Source of the DNA: DATAEU01 sp046724395
GTDB taxonomy: Bacteria; Actinomycetota; UBA4738; HRBIN12
DNA: 62,593 nucleotides
NCBI GenBank assembly: GCA_046724395.1
Contig: JBKOWM010000002.1
Location: 1 to 62,593 of the forward strand
Reading direction: 5' to 3'
Numbering within the stretch: the stretch's first letter is position 1; every line of letters starts with the position of its first letter. Position numbers and translations under genes: made by a program. A model generated the notes under the pieces. It was not told the origin of the DNA. It did not search any database and saw only the letters and a program-made list of their open reading frames with translations. Positions 46,694 through 55,622 of this stretch are shown here, piece by piece.

Positions 46694-47515
46694 TCAATGT
46701 CGGACGAGCGAGCGATAGACCTCGTTCGCCGAAACGCCGTGGCGACGCGAGGCCTCGGCTGCCGCCTCCCGCTTTCGCGCGCCGGCCTCGACGAGCGATC
46801 GGGCTTCGGAGATCGCAGCGGCCAGATCGGGGACGGATCGTTCGGCGGCGCCCTCGAGGACGACGACGACCTCGCCGCGCGGCCCGCCCGTCTCGAACGC
46901 ATCGAGGACTTCGGACACTCGGCCACGCAGGACCTCCTCGTGGAGCTTCGTCAGCTCGCGCGCGACGGCGACGCGACGATCGCCGAGCGCGCCGAGCACG
47001 TCGCGAAGCAGCGCGAGGACGCGTCCCGGCGCCTCGAACAGCACGACTGTCCGGAGGTCGTGGCGGAGCTCCGCGAGCCGGGCGCGACGCTCGCCGCCGC
47101 GGCGCGGAAGGAAACCCTCGAAGACGAACCGATCGGTCGGCAGTCCGGAGACGACGAGGGCCGCGATCGCTGCGCTCGGCCCAGGCACGACCGTGACCCG
47201 GATGCCGGCGTCGATGCACGCACTCACGAGGCTGAAACCGGGGTCCGAGATCCCCGGCATTCCGGCGTCGCTCACGAGCGCGACGCTCGCTCCTTCGCGA
47301 AGCCGCGCCACGAGATCCGTCGTGCGGCGCTCCTCGTTCCCCTCGAAGAAGGAAAGGAGCGGCCTCGATATGCCGAGGTGCGCTAACAACCGTCCGGTTC
47401 GCCGCGTATCCTCCGCCGCGACGACGTCGGCACGCGCCAGCGTCACCCGCGCTCGCTCCGTGACATCCGCGAGGTTGCCGATGGGCGTGCCGACGACGAA
47501 CAGCGTCCCGCTCAC
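46694..47515 (-). CDS. rsmI: 16S rRNA (cytidine-2'-O)-methyltransferase RsmI
   Basis: A 273-residue tetrapyrrole-methylase-type enzyme that 2'-O-methylates C1402. Motifs: LFVVGTPIGNLADVTERA, VVAAEDTRRTGRLLAHLGI, ASVALVSDAGMPGISDPGF and VVPGPSAAIAALVVSGLPTD. GTG start at 47515 with no Shine-Dalgarno sequence but a TAGCGT -10 seven bases upstream, so it is likely leaderless. Divergent from the DUF3052 gene with only 26 bases between. Confidence 0.94.
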   Translation of the reverse strand: MSGTLFVVGTPIGNLADVTERARVTLARADVVAAEDTRRTGRLLAHLGISRPLLSFFEGNEERRTTDLVARLREGASVALVSDAGMPGISDPGFSLVSACIDAGIRVTVVPGPSAAIAALVVSGLPTDRFVFEGFLPRRGGERRARLAELRHDLRTVVLFEAPGRVLALLRDVLGALGDRRVAVARELTKLHEEVLRGRVSEVLDAFETGGPRGEVVVVLEGAAERSVPDLAAAISEARSLVEAGARKREAAAEASRRHGVSANEVYRSLVRH

Positions 47516-47522
47516 GGAGGCG

Positions 47523-47532
47523 ACGCTAGAGT
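47523..47532. promoter_or_regulatory. Overlapping divergent -10 boxes (rsmI and DUF3052)
   Basis: On the plus strand TAGAGT (47527-47532) lies nine bases before ATG of DUF3052. On the minus strand TAGCGT (47523-47528) lies seven bases before the rsmI GTG. They share two bases, forming a near-symmetric element around CTAG. Both transcripts would be leaderless. -35 elements are not evident. Confidence 0.4.
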
Positions 47533-47541
47533 GACCCGCCG

Positions 47542-47964
47542 ATGCCCACAAGCGCGGAGCGGGACTACTCCGGCACACCGCTGCCGAAGAAACTCGGCAT
47601 CCGCGAGAGGGCCCGCGTACTCGTCGTCCGCGCCCCCGGCGACTTCCGGCTCACCGGCCTACCGGACGGGGTGCAGCTGCTCCGCGCGGCGCGGTCGGAC
47701 CTGGACGTCGTCCTGCTGTTCACGACGAGCCTGGGCGATCTCGAGCGTCGTTTCCCGAGGCTCGCCGCGGCACTCGCCCCCGATGGACGCTTGTGGGTGG
47801 TCTGGCCGAAGAAGGCTGCCGGCATCCAGACGGACCTGACGTTCGACTCCGTGCAGCGGACGGGGCTCGACGCGGGGCTCGTGGACAACAAGTCGGCCTC
47901 GGTGACCGACGAGTTCCAGGGGGTACAGTTCGTGATCCGTCTTCGCGATCGCAAGGCGCGATGA
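47542..47964 (+). CDS. DUF3052 family protein
   Basis: A 140-residue protein with the pattern of actinobacterial DUF3052 proteins: TPLPKKLGIRERARVLVVRA, RSDLDVVLLFTTSLGDLERR, DGRLWVVWPKKAAGIQTDLT and a C-terminal GLVDNKSASVTDEFQGVQFV. The fold resembles a Rossmann-type methyltransferase remnant, and no catalytic role is established. ATG at 47542, lacking a Shine-Dalgarno site. Followed after 58 bases by pmt. Confidence 0.9.
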   Translation: MPTSAERDYSGTPLPKKLGIRERARVLVVRAPGDFRLTGLPDGVQLLRAARSDLDVVLLFTTSLGDLERRFPRLAAALAPDGRLWVVWPKKAAGIQTDLTFDSVQRTGLDAGLVDNKSASVTDEFQGVQFVIRLRDRKAR

Positions 47965-48022
47965 TCGGAAATCATGCGAGCGCGAGACGGTCGTTCGCAC
48001 CTCGTCGCCTACCATCGGGTCG

Positions 48023-49504
48023 GTGACCGCGACCACGACAGAGCCCCAGATCGTCTCGCCTCGGCGCGAGACCCTCCTTGAGGCGTTCCGGCGCTGGCTC
48101 AACAGGCCAACCGTCGCGATCGTCGCGGTCGGGCTCATCGCCGCCGGCGTCCGCTTCGTCCATCTGTCGTACCCGCACGACCGGATCTTCGACGAGATCT
48201 ACTACTCGAAGTCCGGATGCATCTTCCTCGGCTATTCCAACCAGCGGTGCGACGTCGCGAGCGCGGACGAGAAGTTCTGGCGCCGGGAACGGGGCGATGT
48301 CGGGGACTGGGTGCACCCCCCGCTCGGGAAGTGGATCATCGCCGGCGGCGAGCTCGCGTTCGGGACGGAGTCGTTCGGGTGGCGAGTCTCGGCCGCAATA
48401 ACCGGCACCGCGACCGTCGTCCTGCTGGCGATGATCGTGCAGGTGCTGTTCGGCAGTGCGCTGTGGACGTTCGTCGGCGGCCTGCTCCTTGCGACCGAGG
48501 ACCTCAGCGTCGTCCAGTCACGGACGTCCATGCTCGACGTCTTCGTCGCGTTCTGGATCGTCATGGCGTTTCTGTTCGTCCTGCTCGATCGCCGATGGAT
48601 CGACGCTCGCACCCCGCCACCCGAGAGCGATGCGCCGCCGTCGCTGCGCGTCCCATCGCCGTTCCTTCGTCCGTGGCGGATCGCGGCCGGGATCGCGCTC
48701 GGCTGCGCGGTCGCGAGCAAGTGGTCCGGCGCGACCGCCATCCTGGGCGTCGTCGCGCTGTCGGCGCTGTGGGAGATCGAACGGCGGCACCGCGCGGGGA
48801 TCCCATGGCGCAGATCGGTCTGGAAAGCGATTCAGTGGGAGGCCTTTCCGATCGTCGTGTGGCTGCTGGTGCTCCCGGGTGCGGTCTACGTCGCCTCCTA
48901 CGTCGGCTGGTTCGTGCAGTACGGGCTCGACGTCCAGAAGTGGTGGGAGCTGCAGACCGCGATGGCTTCCTATCACGAACACCTTCAATGGATCGATCCG
49001 ACCGATCACAAGCCGATCCACCCCTACCTCTCTCATGCCTGGCAGTGGATCCTGCTCATTCGGCCGGTCCTGTACTTCGCCAGGTACGGCGAGGGGGTCC
49101 GCCGCGTCATCTATGCCAACGGCAATCCCGTGATCTTCTGGGGCAGCCTTGCGGCGATCCCATGGGTCGCGTTCTGGTGGATCCGCCGCCGTGACTGGCG
49201 CGCCGGATACATCCTCATCTCGATCGCAGCGCTGTACCTGCCCTGGTTCCTCGTCTCGCGTCCACAGTTCCTCTTCTACGCCACGACGATCGCGCCGTTC
49301 TTCGTGCTGGCGGACGTCTACCTCATCCGCGGCCTGTCCGCGATCCACATCGCGGGCTCGCGATCCAGGCCGTACCTGCCGATCGCCATCGGCTTCGTCG
49401 TCGTGGCGGTGGCGCTTTTCGCGTGGTTCTGGCCGACGCTGACTGGCGGTCCTCTCTCCGACGCCGCGTGGCGGCTGCGGGCCTGGTTCCCGTCGTGGGT
49501 ATGA
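48023..49504 (+). CDS. Protein O-mannosyltransferase (PMT, GT39)
   Basis: A 493-residue integral membrane glycosyltransferase that moves mannose from polyprenyl-phosphate-mannose to Ser/Thr of secreted proteins. The acceptor loop contains YPHDRIFDEIYYSKSG with the Asp-Glu pair and later VHPPLGKWIIAGGEL, both PMT signatures. About 10 membrane helices. Same gene and neighbour (rsmI) as Rv1002c in M. tuberculosis. GTG start at 48023. The Ser/Thr-rich exported protein at 22370 could be a substrate; this is speculation. Confidence 0.93.
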   Translation: MTATTTEPQIVSPRRETLLEAFRRWLNRPTVAIVAVGLIAAGVRFVHLSYPHDRIFDEIYYSKSGCIFLGYSNQRCDVASADEKFWRRERGDVGDWVHPPLGKWIIAGGELAFGTESFGWRVSAAITGTATVVLLAMIVQVLFGSALWTFVGGLLLATEDLSVVQSRTSMLDVFVAFWIVMAFLFVLLDRRWIDARTPPPESDAPPSLRVPSPFLRPWRIAAGIALGCAVASKWSGATAILGVVALSALWEIERRHRAGIPWRRSVWKAIQWEAFPIVVWLLVLPGAVYVASYVGWFVQYGLDVQKWWELQTAMASYHEHLQWIDPTDHKPIHPYLSHAWQWILLIRPVLYFARYGEGVRRVIYANGNPVIFWGSLAAIPWVAFWWIRRRDWRAGYILISIAALYLPWFLVSRPQFLFYATTIAPFFVLADVYLIRGLSAIHIAGSRSRPYLPIAIGFVVVAVALFAWFWPTLTGGPLSDAAWRLRAWFPSWV

Positions 49505-49575
49505 CGACGGACGCGCGATCAACTGCCACTCTCCGGCGCGGTCGGCCCGGACGCGCGCTGTAGCATCCGGCGCGG

Positions 49576-51594
49576 ATGCCCCGGCGCGAGCACCTCTTCC
49601 TTCGGATGCGCGACGGCGTGCGGCTGCACGCGACGCTCTATCGTCCCGACGCGGGCGGCCCGTGGCCCGCGCTGCTCGAGGCGCTCCCGTATCGCAAGGA
49701 CGATCTGACCGCGCGGTACCGCCACGAGTACGAGCGGTTCGCCGGGCACGGCTACGCCGTCCTGCGCGTCGACGTGCGCGGAACGGGAACCAGCGAGGGT
49801 TCGGCACTCGATGAGTACCCGCCGATCGAGCAGGAGGACCTCAACGAGGTCATCGACTGGCTCGCGTCGCGCGCGTGGTCGAACGGCAACGTGGGGATGT
49901 TCGGAACGTCGTATTCGGGGTTCAACGCGGTCCAGGTCGCGATGACACGTCCCGAAGCCCTCAAGGCGATCGTCACGATCTTTGCGACCGACGACCGCTA
50001 TACCTACGACGACGTCCATTACTTCGGCGGGGCGCTCAAGGCGCTCGACCTTTGCGACTACCCCGTCATGATGGCCGCCATGAACGCCCTCCCCCCGGTG
50101 CCGTCTCTGTTCGGCGAGGGGTGGCGGGCCGAGTGGGAGCGGCGCGTACGCGAGAACGAGCCGTGGCTGCTTCGCTGGCTCGAGGAACAGAACTACGGCG
50201 AGTACTGGAAGCACGGGTCGCTGCGCGAGGATTACGCGTCGATCCGCGCAGCGACGATGATCGTCTCCGGCTGGGCCGACGGCTACTGGAAGGACGCGCT
50301 CAACGTCCTCGCACGGCTGGAGTGTCCCAAGCGGCTGATCCAGGGGCCGTGGGCGCACGCTTCGACCGAGACGTCGCTGCCCGGGCCGAACATCGACCTC
50401 GTTCCCGAGATGGTCCGATGGTGGGACCGGTGGCTGAAGCAAGAGGACAACGGGGTGGATCGCGAACCGGCGATCGTGTTGTTCGCGCGGCGGTCGACGC
50501 GCCCGGCGCCCGATCTTGGACAGGTGCGCGGCGAGTGGCGCTTCGAACCGCGATGGCCGCTGGATCGGGGGGGCGAGATGATGCTCGAGCTCGCAAAGGC
50601 GGATCGCGCCGGCGCGGCCGGCCACGGACGTGACGAGCTCGAGGTGCGCGGCGACGTCGGGTGGACGGCGTGGATCAGCTGCGCGGGTCATCTACCGTAC
50701 GGACAGCCACTCGACCAACGACCCGACGAGGCGTTTTCGCTCGGGTACGTGTGGGAGCCGCTCGACTCGGAACTCGAGATCCTCGGCAGCCCACGGCTCG
50801 ACGTGACGGTGACATCGGACCGACCCGTCGCGTTCCTGTCGGCCAAGCTCGTCGACGTGTTCGCCGACGGCACGTCGGCGCTCGCCGGCCGGGCGTTCCT
50901 CAACCTGACCCACCGGAGCTCTCATGAACGACCCGTGCCCCTCGAGCCCGGCGCGCCCACGCGCGTTTCGGTGCCTTTCACGCTCACGTCGTGGACGTTC
51001 GAGCGCGGCCACCGAGTCCGCCTCGACGTCGCGGGAACCGACTGGCCGAACGCGTGGTCCCCGCCGGAGCCGGTGACGCTGTCGATCGACGTGAGCGACG
51101 CGACGCTCACGCTCCCGACGCTCGACGGCCCGTCCCCCATCGCCGGGCGCCCAAGGCTCGCGCCGCCGACGGGCGGGGCGCGCCAGGAAATCTACGAGCC
51201 GCGCTCGGCGGATCACCCGCCCACCGCCTCGCGCGGGCGCGAGCGGCCGGACGGCATCGACTGGAAGATCGAGCACGACGTGCTCGAGCACAGGACGACC
51301 GTCACCTCGGCGAGCTGGGGGACGTCGGCGGCCGGAGACGACATCCCGGAGACCTACGAGCGGTACGGCGGGACAGTGAGCGTCTCGACGGTCGATCCCG
51401 GGGACGCGCGTGTCGATGCGCGGTCGGTCATCCGCATCGTCTATCCGGAGGCAACGGTCGAGAGCGAGGCGCAGTACTCCGTGGTTAGCGACGCCAAGAC
51501 GTACCGGGTCGAGATCGAGATCGACGTCGGCGAGGGCGGCGAGCGCCGGTGGTCACGCCGGTGGGAGCGTTCGATCCCGCGCCGCCTCCAGTGA
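49576..51594 (+). CDS. CocE/NonD family alpha/beta hydrolase (S15-like)
   Basis: A 672-residue serine hydrolase. Residues 1-300 are an alpha/beta hydrolase with the nucleophile Ser in MFGTSYSGFNAVQVAM and oxyanion region ALLEALPYRKDDL. The catalytic His is probably in GPWAHASTETSLPG. The second half contains the jelly-roll domain typical of CocE and X-prolyl dipeptidyl peptidase (DRPVAFLSAKLVDVFADGTS, GHRVRLDVAGTDWPN). The last 120 residues are an extra tail. Hydrolyses esters or amides of unknown nature. No signal peptide, so cytosolic. Confidence 0.93.
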   Translation: MPRREHLFLRMRDGVRLHATLYRPDAGGPWPALLEALPYRKDDLTARYRHEYERFAGHGYAVLRVDVRGTGTSEGSALDEYPPIEQEDLNEVIDWLASRAWSNGNVGMFGTSYSGFNAVQVAMTRPEALKAIVTIFATDDRYTYDDVHYFGGALKALDLCDYPVMMAAMNALPPVPSLFGEGWRAEWERRVRENEPWLLRWLEEQNYGEYWKHGSLREDYASIRAATMIVSGWADGYWKDALNVLARLECPKRLIQGPWAHASTETSLPGPNIDLVPEMVRWWDRWLKQEDNGVDREPAIVLFARRSTRPAPDLGQVRGEWRFEPRWPLDRGGEMMLELAKADRAGAAGHGRDELEVRGDVGWTAWISCAGHLPYGQPLDQRPDEAFSLGYVWEPLDSELEILGSPRLDVTVTSDRPVAFLSAKLVDVFADGTSALAGRAFLNLTHRSSHERPVPLEPGAPTRVSVPFTLTSWTFERGHRVRLDVAGTDWPNAWSPPEPVTLSIDVSDATLTLPTLDGPSPIAGRPRLAPPTGGARQEIYEPRSADHPPTASRGRERPDGIDWKIEHDVLEHRTTVTSASWGTSAAGDDIPETYERYGGTVSVSTVDPGDARVDARSVIRIVYPEATVESEAQYSVVSDAKTYRVEIEIDVGEGGERRWSRRWERSIPRRLQ

Positions 51595-51611
51595 CATAGC
51601 GCGCATAAGCG

Positions 51612-52214
51612 TCAACGGGCGACGGCCATCCGGATCGCGAGGGAAACCCGCGTTCCGCTCTTGGGTCCGGGGATCGAGTGGAACGGCCGACCGTCGCGGA
51701 CGCCGGCGAGACCCGGCGCCCGCATCAGCGTGATGCCGCCGGCCTCGGCCGTCCAGGTAGCCGCGGCGGAGGCGTCGCGGGTCGAGTGGACCGAGAACGG
51801 CGCCGTACCGCGCACGGTCACGACGGCGACGAGCCGGCGGTACCACTTGCCATCCATGTGCGCGCTGATGCCCATCGCTCCCGGGCGATACCGAACGGCG
51901 CCGGCTTCGTTCGGCCGCCAAGTCCGGAGCCCGCGAATGGCGGCGCCGTCGCGGTGGACGACGACCTCGAGGTCGTGACGAAGCGCGGCGATGGCGGGGA
52001 ACCCGGCCATCGGCATGTCGACGTCGAACCCCTCGATCTGCATCCGCACCGCGCCATCCGGTTCGTCGAATCGTTGCCAGGGCCCGCCGTCGATCTCGCT
52101 GCCGAGTGAATCACGAAACGACGCGGCGAGCGCATCGGGCACGTACGCATACCCGCGCTCCGCTGTGCAGTGGAGCGCCTCCGTCAACGAGAGACCATCC
52201 GCGAAGACGTTCAT
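51612..52214 (-). CDS. Putative 2-oxoglutarate/Fe(II) oxygenase-like protein
   Basis: A 200-residue protein with a possible iron site, ISAHMDGKWY (H-x-D), a distal His in RPFHSIPG and an R-x-S pair in TRVSLAIRM, the usual pattern of double-stranded beta-helix oxygenases. Overall similarity is weak, so the call is tentative. ATG at 52214 overlaps the CPBP stop (ATGA), so the two are co-translated. Convergent to the CocE gene with 17 bases between. Confidence 0.55.
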   Translation of the reverse strand: MNVFADGLSLTEALHCTAERGYAYVPDALAASFRDSLGSEIDGGPWQRFDEPDGAVRMQIEGFDVDMPMAGFPAIAALRHDLEVVVHRDGAAIRGLRTWRPNEAGAVRYRPGAMGISAHMDGKWYRRLVAVVTVRGTAPFSVHSTRDASAAATWTAEAGGITLMRAPGLAGVRDGRPFHSIPGPKSGTRVSLAIRMAVAR

Positions 52215-52960
52215 CGAAGCCCGGCCAGAGAGAACCCCGGCAGATGCCGACGGAACAAGATGTAGCCGACGCCGGCGCCGACGTCGAGAAGCGTGTGCGC
52301 GATGACGAGCGGCCAGGCGCGGCGGGTTCGCACGAAGACGAGTCCGAACAGCAGGCCCATCGCCAGGTTCCCGAGGAACCCGCCCCACCCCTGATACAGG
52401 TGGTACGAGCCGCGCAGCCCCGCCGCCAGCGCGATCGCCGCCGGGGCGGACAGGCTCAGCTGGCGGAGCCTCGTGATGAGGTACGCGGCGATGATCTCCT
52501 CGAGGACGCCGGCTCCGAGGGCATCGAGGACGAGCACCGGGACCGTCCACCAGTGGCCGAGCGGCGGCGCCGGCACGACGAACCGGTTCACGCCGAGCGC
52601 AACGGACCCCAGGTAGATCCCGAGACCGCCGAGGCCCACGACGACGAACAGCGCGAGCCCAAGAAGCGCGTCGCGCCGGGGCTGCTGGAGGTCCAGACCG
52701 ATCGCGGCGACGCCCTCACCCGAGCGCTGGAGCAGATACACGACGAGCCACGCCGGGGCGAGCCCGAACACGAAGCCCGCGATCTGCCGCGCGAGCAGGG
52801 TGCTCTGATCAGCGGCAAACACGGTGACGCCGCGGATCGGCGCCGACAGGAGGTCGATCAGCGCGAAGACGGCGCTTGCGAGCAGAGAGAGCGAGAGGAC
52901 GACGAGGATCTCCTCGACGAGCAGCCGCCGCTCCCGGACCTCGAGGCTCATCGCCGACAC
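52211..52960 (-). CDS. CPBP family intramembrane protease
   Basis: A 249-residue membrane protein with about seven helices. The Abi/CAAX protease region contains GVLEEIIAAYLITRLRQL (the EE motif; the usual following Arg is Ala here, but an Arg comes later), LRGSYHLYQGWGGFLGNL and IAHTLLDVGA. Similar actinobacterial subfamily members keep the same variation. Role in membrane protein cleavage is predicted only. ATG at 52960 is the chosen start. Confidence 0.85.
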   Translation of the reverse strand: MSAMSLEVRERRLLVEEILVVLSLSLLASAVFALIDLLSAPIRGVTVFAADQSTLLARQIAGFVFGLAPAWLVVYLLQRSGEGVAAIGLDLQQPRRDALLGLALFVVVGLGGLGIYLGSVALGVNRFVVPAPPLGHWWTVPVLVLDALGAGVLEEIIAAYLITRLRQLSLSAPAAIALAAGLRGSYHLYQGWGGFLGNLAMGLLFGLVFVRTRRAWPLVIAHTLLDVGAGVGYILFRRHLPGFSLAGLR

Positions 52961-53012
52961 GCTACCCCGGAGCCCGGATACACTGCGGCGCCTTCGAGAT
53001 CGAGGGGGGCGC

Positions 53013-54224
53013 GTGGGGCGCGAGACGGCGGACGTCGTGATCGTCGGCGGAGGGACGGTCGGCGGCTGGGCCTCGGTGTTCGCGAGAGAGCACGGCGCCG
53101 AGCGCGTCGTGGTCCTCGAGAAGGGGGTCGTCGGTCAGGGGGCCAGCAGCCGCGCCGCGGGCGTCGTTCGCGCGCAGGGCGGCACGCCGGAGACGGTCGC
53201 GCTTGGACGATGGTCGATCGACTTCTACCGGCGACAGCGGGACGCATACGGCACGGATTCCGGCTTCCGCGAGCTGGGCTACCTGATCCTCGCCGTGTCG
53301 AAGGGCGACGAACGCGCGGGGCGCGAACGCGTCGAGATGCAGCGCGCCGCCGGTCTCGAGGTGGAGTGGCTCTCCGCCGAGCAGGCCGTCGCCGTGAACC
53401 CGACGCTCGCCCCGGCCGCACACCGCGGCGGCTCGTATGCGTCCGCCGACGGTTGCATCGATCCGCCGAGGAACGTCCGGGCGTACTCGCTCGCGATGCA
53501 GCGGTGCGGGGTGGACGTCCGCGAGCGCACGCGGTTCGTGGGCGTCGCCACGCGCTCGCGAGGAACCGGATCGACGATGCTGACGGGCGTCGAGACGTCG
53601 AACGGCACGATCGCGACCGAGCGGCTCGTCCTCACCGGCGGACCCCAGCTGCGAGACGTCGGACGACCGCTCGGCCTTCGGATCCCGGCCGGCGGCGCCC
53701 GGCATCAGGTGGTCGTGTCCGAGCCACATCCCGCGTTCGACGTCGACCGGCTGCCGATGGTCTTCGACCTCGGTGCAGGCCTGTACTGGCGGCTCGAGGA
53801 GGGCGGGCTGCTCTGGGGCATGAGCAATCCGAACGAGTCGCCGGGGCGCGCGCGGGCGATCGACTGGACGTATCTGCGATCGATGCGCCGTCGCCTCGCC
53901 AGGTTCGTGCCGGTCACGAAGGACCTCGGCATCCGCAAGGCGTGGGCGGCGACGATCGACTACACCTCCGACCACCTCCCGATCCTCGGCCCGGCGCTCC
54001 GGCCCGACGACTCTACGATCGACGGCGTGACGATCGCGTCGCCGGGGGGACACGGCATGATGTGGGGTCCGGCGGTCGCCAGGATCGCCGCGGACGTGTG
54101 CCTGAACGGGAAGACGTCGGTGACCGATGTGAGCGACTTCGGCCTCGATCGGTTCGACGCAGACGGGAAGTCGCGCTTCTACGATCCGGTCGCGCTGCCG
54201 TTTCCGGTGTCGTTCGACGACTGA
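53013..54224 (+). CDS. FAD-dependent oxidoreductase (DAO family)
   Basis: A 403-residue flavoenzyme. N-terminal FAD motif: ADVVIVGGGTVGGWASVFAR, then EKGVVGQGASSRAAGVVR. The C-terminal part has SPGGHGMMWGPAVARIAADV. Resembles sarcosine oxidase-like or glycine oxidase-like enzymes that oxidise amines. GTG at 53013 with GAGGGGGG upstream. The stop TGA (54222-54224) is in frame with the next gene, an SDR. Confidence 0.9.
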   Translation: MGRETADVVIVGGGTVGGWASVFAREHGAERVVVLEKGVVGQGASSRAAGVVRAQGGTPETVALGRWSIDFYRRQRDAYGTDSGFRELGYLILAVSKGDERAGRERVEMQRAAGLEVEWLSAEQAVAVNPTLAPAAHRGGSYASADGCIDPPRNVRAYSLAMQRCGVDVRERTRFVGVATRSRGTGSTMLTGVETSNGTIATERLVLTGGPQLRDVGRPLGLRIPAGGARHQVVVSEPHPAFDVDRLPMVFDLGAGLYWRLEEGGLLWGMSNPNESPGRARAIDWTYLRSMRRRLARFVPVTKDLGIRKAWAATIDYTSDHLPILGPALRPDDSTIDGVTIASPGGHGMMWGPAVARIAADVCLNGKTSVTDVSDFGLDRFDADGKSRFYDPVALPFPVSFDD

Positions 54225-54236
54225 GAGGAGGAGCCC

Positions 54237-55064
54237 GTCTCCGCCACGACGACGCCGTTCGACCTGTCGGGCCACACTGCGATCGTCACGGGCGCCAACC
54301 ACGGCATCGGCGCGGCGATCGCGCACGGTCTGGCCGCCTCGGGTGCGGCAGTGCTCGTCACGTACCTCCGGTTGAACCGGGAGCCCGATCCCGAGATGCC
54401 CTCAGCGTACGCCGACCGCAGAACCCGAACCGCTGACCCGCTCATCGAGTCGATCGCACGCCTCGGCGGCCGCGCTCGTGCCGTCGAGGCCGATCTCCGC
54501 GATGCGTCGTCGGCGCCGATGCTGTTCGAGGTGGCGGAGGACGCCTTTGGCCCCGTCGACATCCTCGTGAACAACGCCTCCGCATGGGCGACGGACACGT
54601 TCTCGCAACCGACCACGGATCGGCTCGGTCGTTCGCTGACACGCGTCACATCCGAAACGATCGACGAGGTGTTCTCGGTCGACGCCAAGGCCTCCGCCCT
54701 GCTGATCTCCGAGTTCGCGGCTCGGCACATCGGGCGTGGACGCACGTGGGGACGGATCATCGCGCTGACCTCGGGTGGGCCGCTGGGGTTTCCCGAGGAG
54801 GTCTCGTACGGCGCCGCGAAGGCGGCGCTCGAGAACTACACGATGTCGGCGGCGTTCGAGCTGGCGCCGCACGGCGTCACGGCGAACGCCGTCCACCCTC
54901 CCGTGACCGACACGGGATGGGTGACGCCGACGGTCCGTGAAATGGTCCGCGGCAGCGATGAGCTTCTCCACATCGCCTCGCCGGAGCAGGTCGCGGAGGT
55001 CGTCGTGTTCTTGTCCTCGGACGCGGCGCGGCTCGTAACAGCGAACGTCATCCACCTCCGATGA
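54237..55064 (+). CDS. Short-chain dehydrogenase/reductase, unclear start
   Basis: About 275 residues: TAIVTGANHGIGAAIAHGLA (NAD(P) loop), VDILVNNASAWATD, catalytic Ser/Tyr/Lys with EEVSYGAAKAALENYT, and VTANAVHPPVTDTGW. The first GTG in frame is at 54351, inside the fold; the Rossmann motif lies upstream. The codon at the expected start, 54237, is GTC, with GAGGAGGAG just before. No ATG, GTG or TTG exists between 54225 and 54350. Initiation at a non-standard codon, readthrough from the upstream oxidoreductase (same frame) or a point change are all possible. Confidence 0.78.
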   Translation, partial: VSATTTPFDLSGHTAIVTGANHGIGAAIAHGLAASGAAVLVTYLRLNREPDPEMPSAYADRRTRTADPLIESIARLGGRARAVEADLRDASSAPMLFEVAEDAFGPVDILVNNASAWATDTFSQPTTDRLGRSLTRVTSETIDEVFSVDAKASALLISEFAARHIGRGRTWGRIIALTSGGPLGFPEEVSYGAAKAALENYTMSAAFELAPHGVTANAVHPPVTDTGWVTPTVREMVRGSDELLHIASPEQVAEVVVFLSSDAARLVTANVIHLR

Positions 55065-55082
55065 CGTTACGACCCTCACCGG

Positions 55083-55622
55083 TCACCAGACGTCGCCCAC
55101 TCGCCACTCGCAGCTGAGCCCGGCATCGACATCCAGGTCGGCGGGCGTCCGCGGCGTCCACAGGATCATGACGTTGCCGTCTTCCTCCGGCGTCCGGACC
55201 TCGCCGTTCGCGGTTCGGCAGGAAGTGGGACCGCGCCACCGATGCCATCCCAGCCTCTCGTAGAAACCGTGCGATCCGGTATCGAGCGCCCCGAGCTCGT
55301 ACGTCCGTTCGATGTGCTCGTTCGCCGCGCGCATGGCTCGCGTTGCGAGCCCTCGGGCCTGCAGCTCCGGCGACGTTGCGACAGCCTCGACATAACCGGT
55401 GTCGAGCGCATGCGCGGGCGTCCGAAGGTCGCGCCGCACGACGGACGCATGCGAGGCAATGCGTCCGTCGACTTCGACGACGAAATGAACCCCGCCGGAC
55501 ATGTTCTTCCAGTCCGCGTCGGAGAAACCGTCGTCTGCCCAGGCTGCCGCGAACAAGGCACGCATCTGCTCGAGGTCGGGAGGCGTCAGCTCGGCCGTAC
55601 CGCAGACGCGAAGGGAGATCAC
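55083..55622 (-). CDS. Aminoglycoside 2'-N-acetyltransferase (AAC(2')-I)-like protein
   Basis: A 179-residue GNAT. Much of the sequence matches my knowledge of the mycobacterial AAC(2')-Ic pattern: GYVEAVATSPELQARGLATR (CoA loop), YELGALDTGSHGFYERLGW, RGPTSCRTANGEVRTPEEDG and the ending CEWRVGDVW. Chromosomal AAC(2') proteins acetylate aminoglycosides in vitro but may have cellular substrates. GTG at 55622 overlaps the pirin stop (GTGA). Confidence 0.85.
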   Translation of the reverse strand: MISLRVCGTAELTPPDLEQMRALFAAAWADDGFSDADWKNMSGGVHFVVEVDGRIASHASVVRRDLRTPAHALDTGYVEAVATSPELQARGLATRAMRAANEHIERTYELGALDTGSHGFYERLGWHRWRGPTSCRTANGEVRTPEEDGNVMILWTPRTPADLDVDAGLSCEWRVGDVW

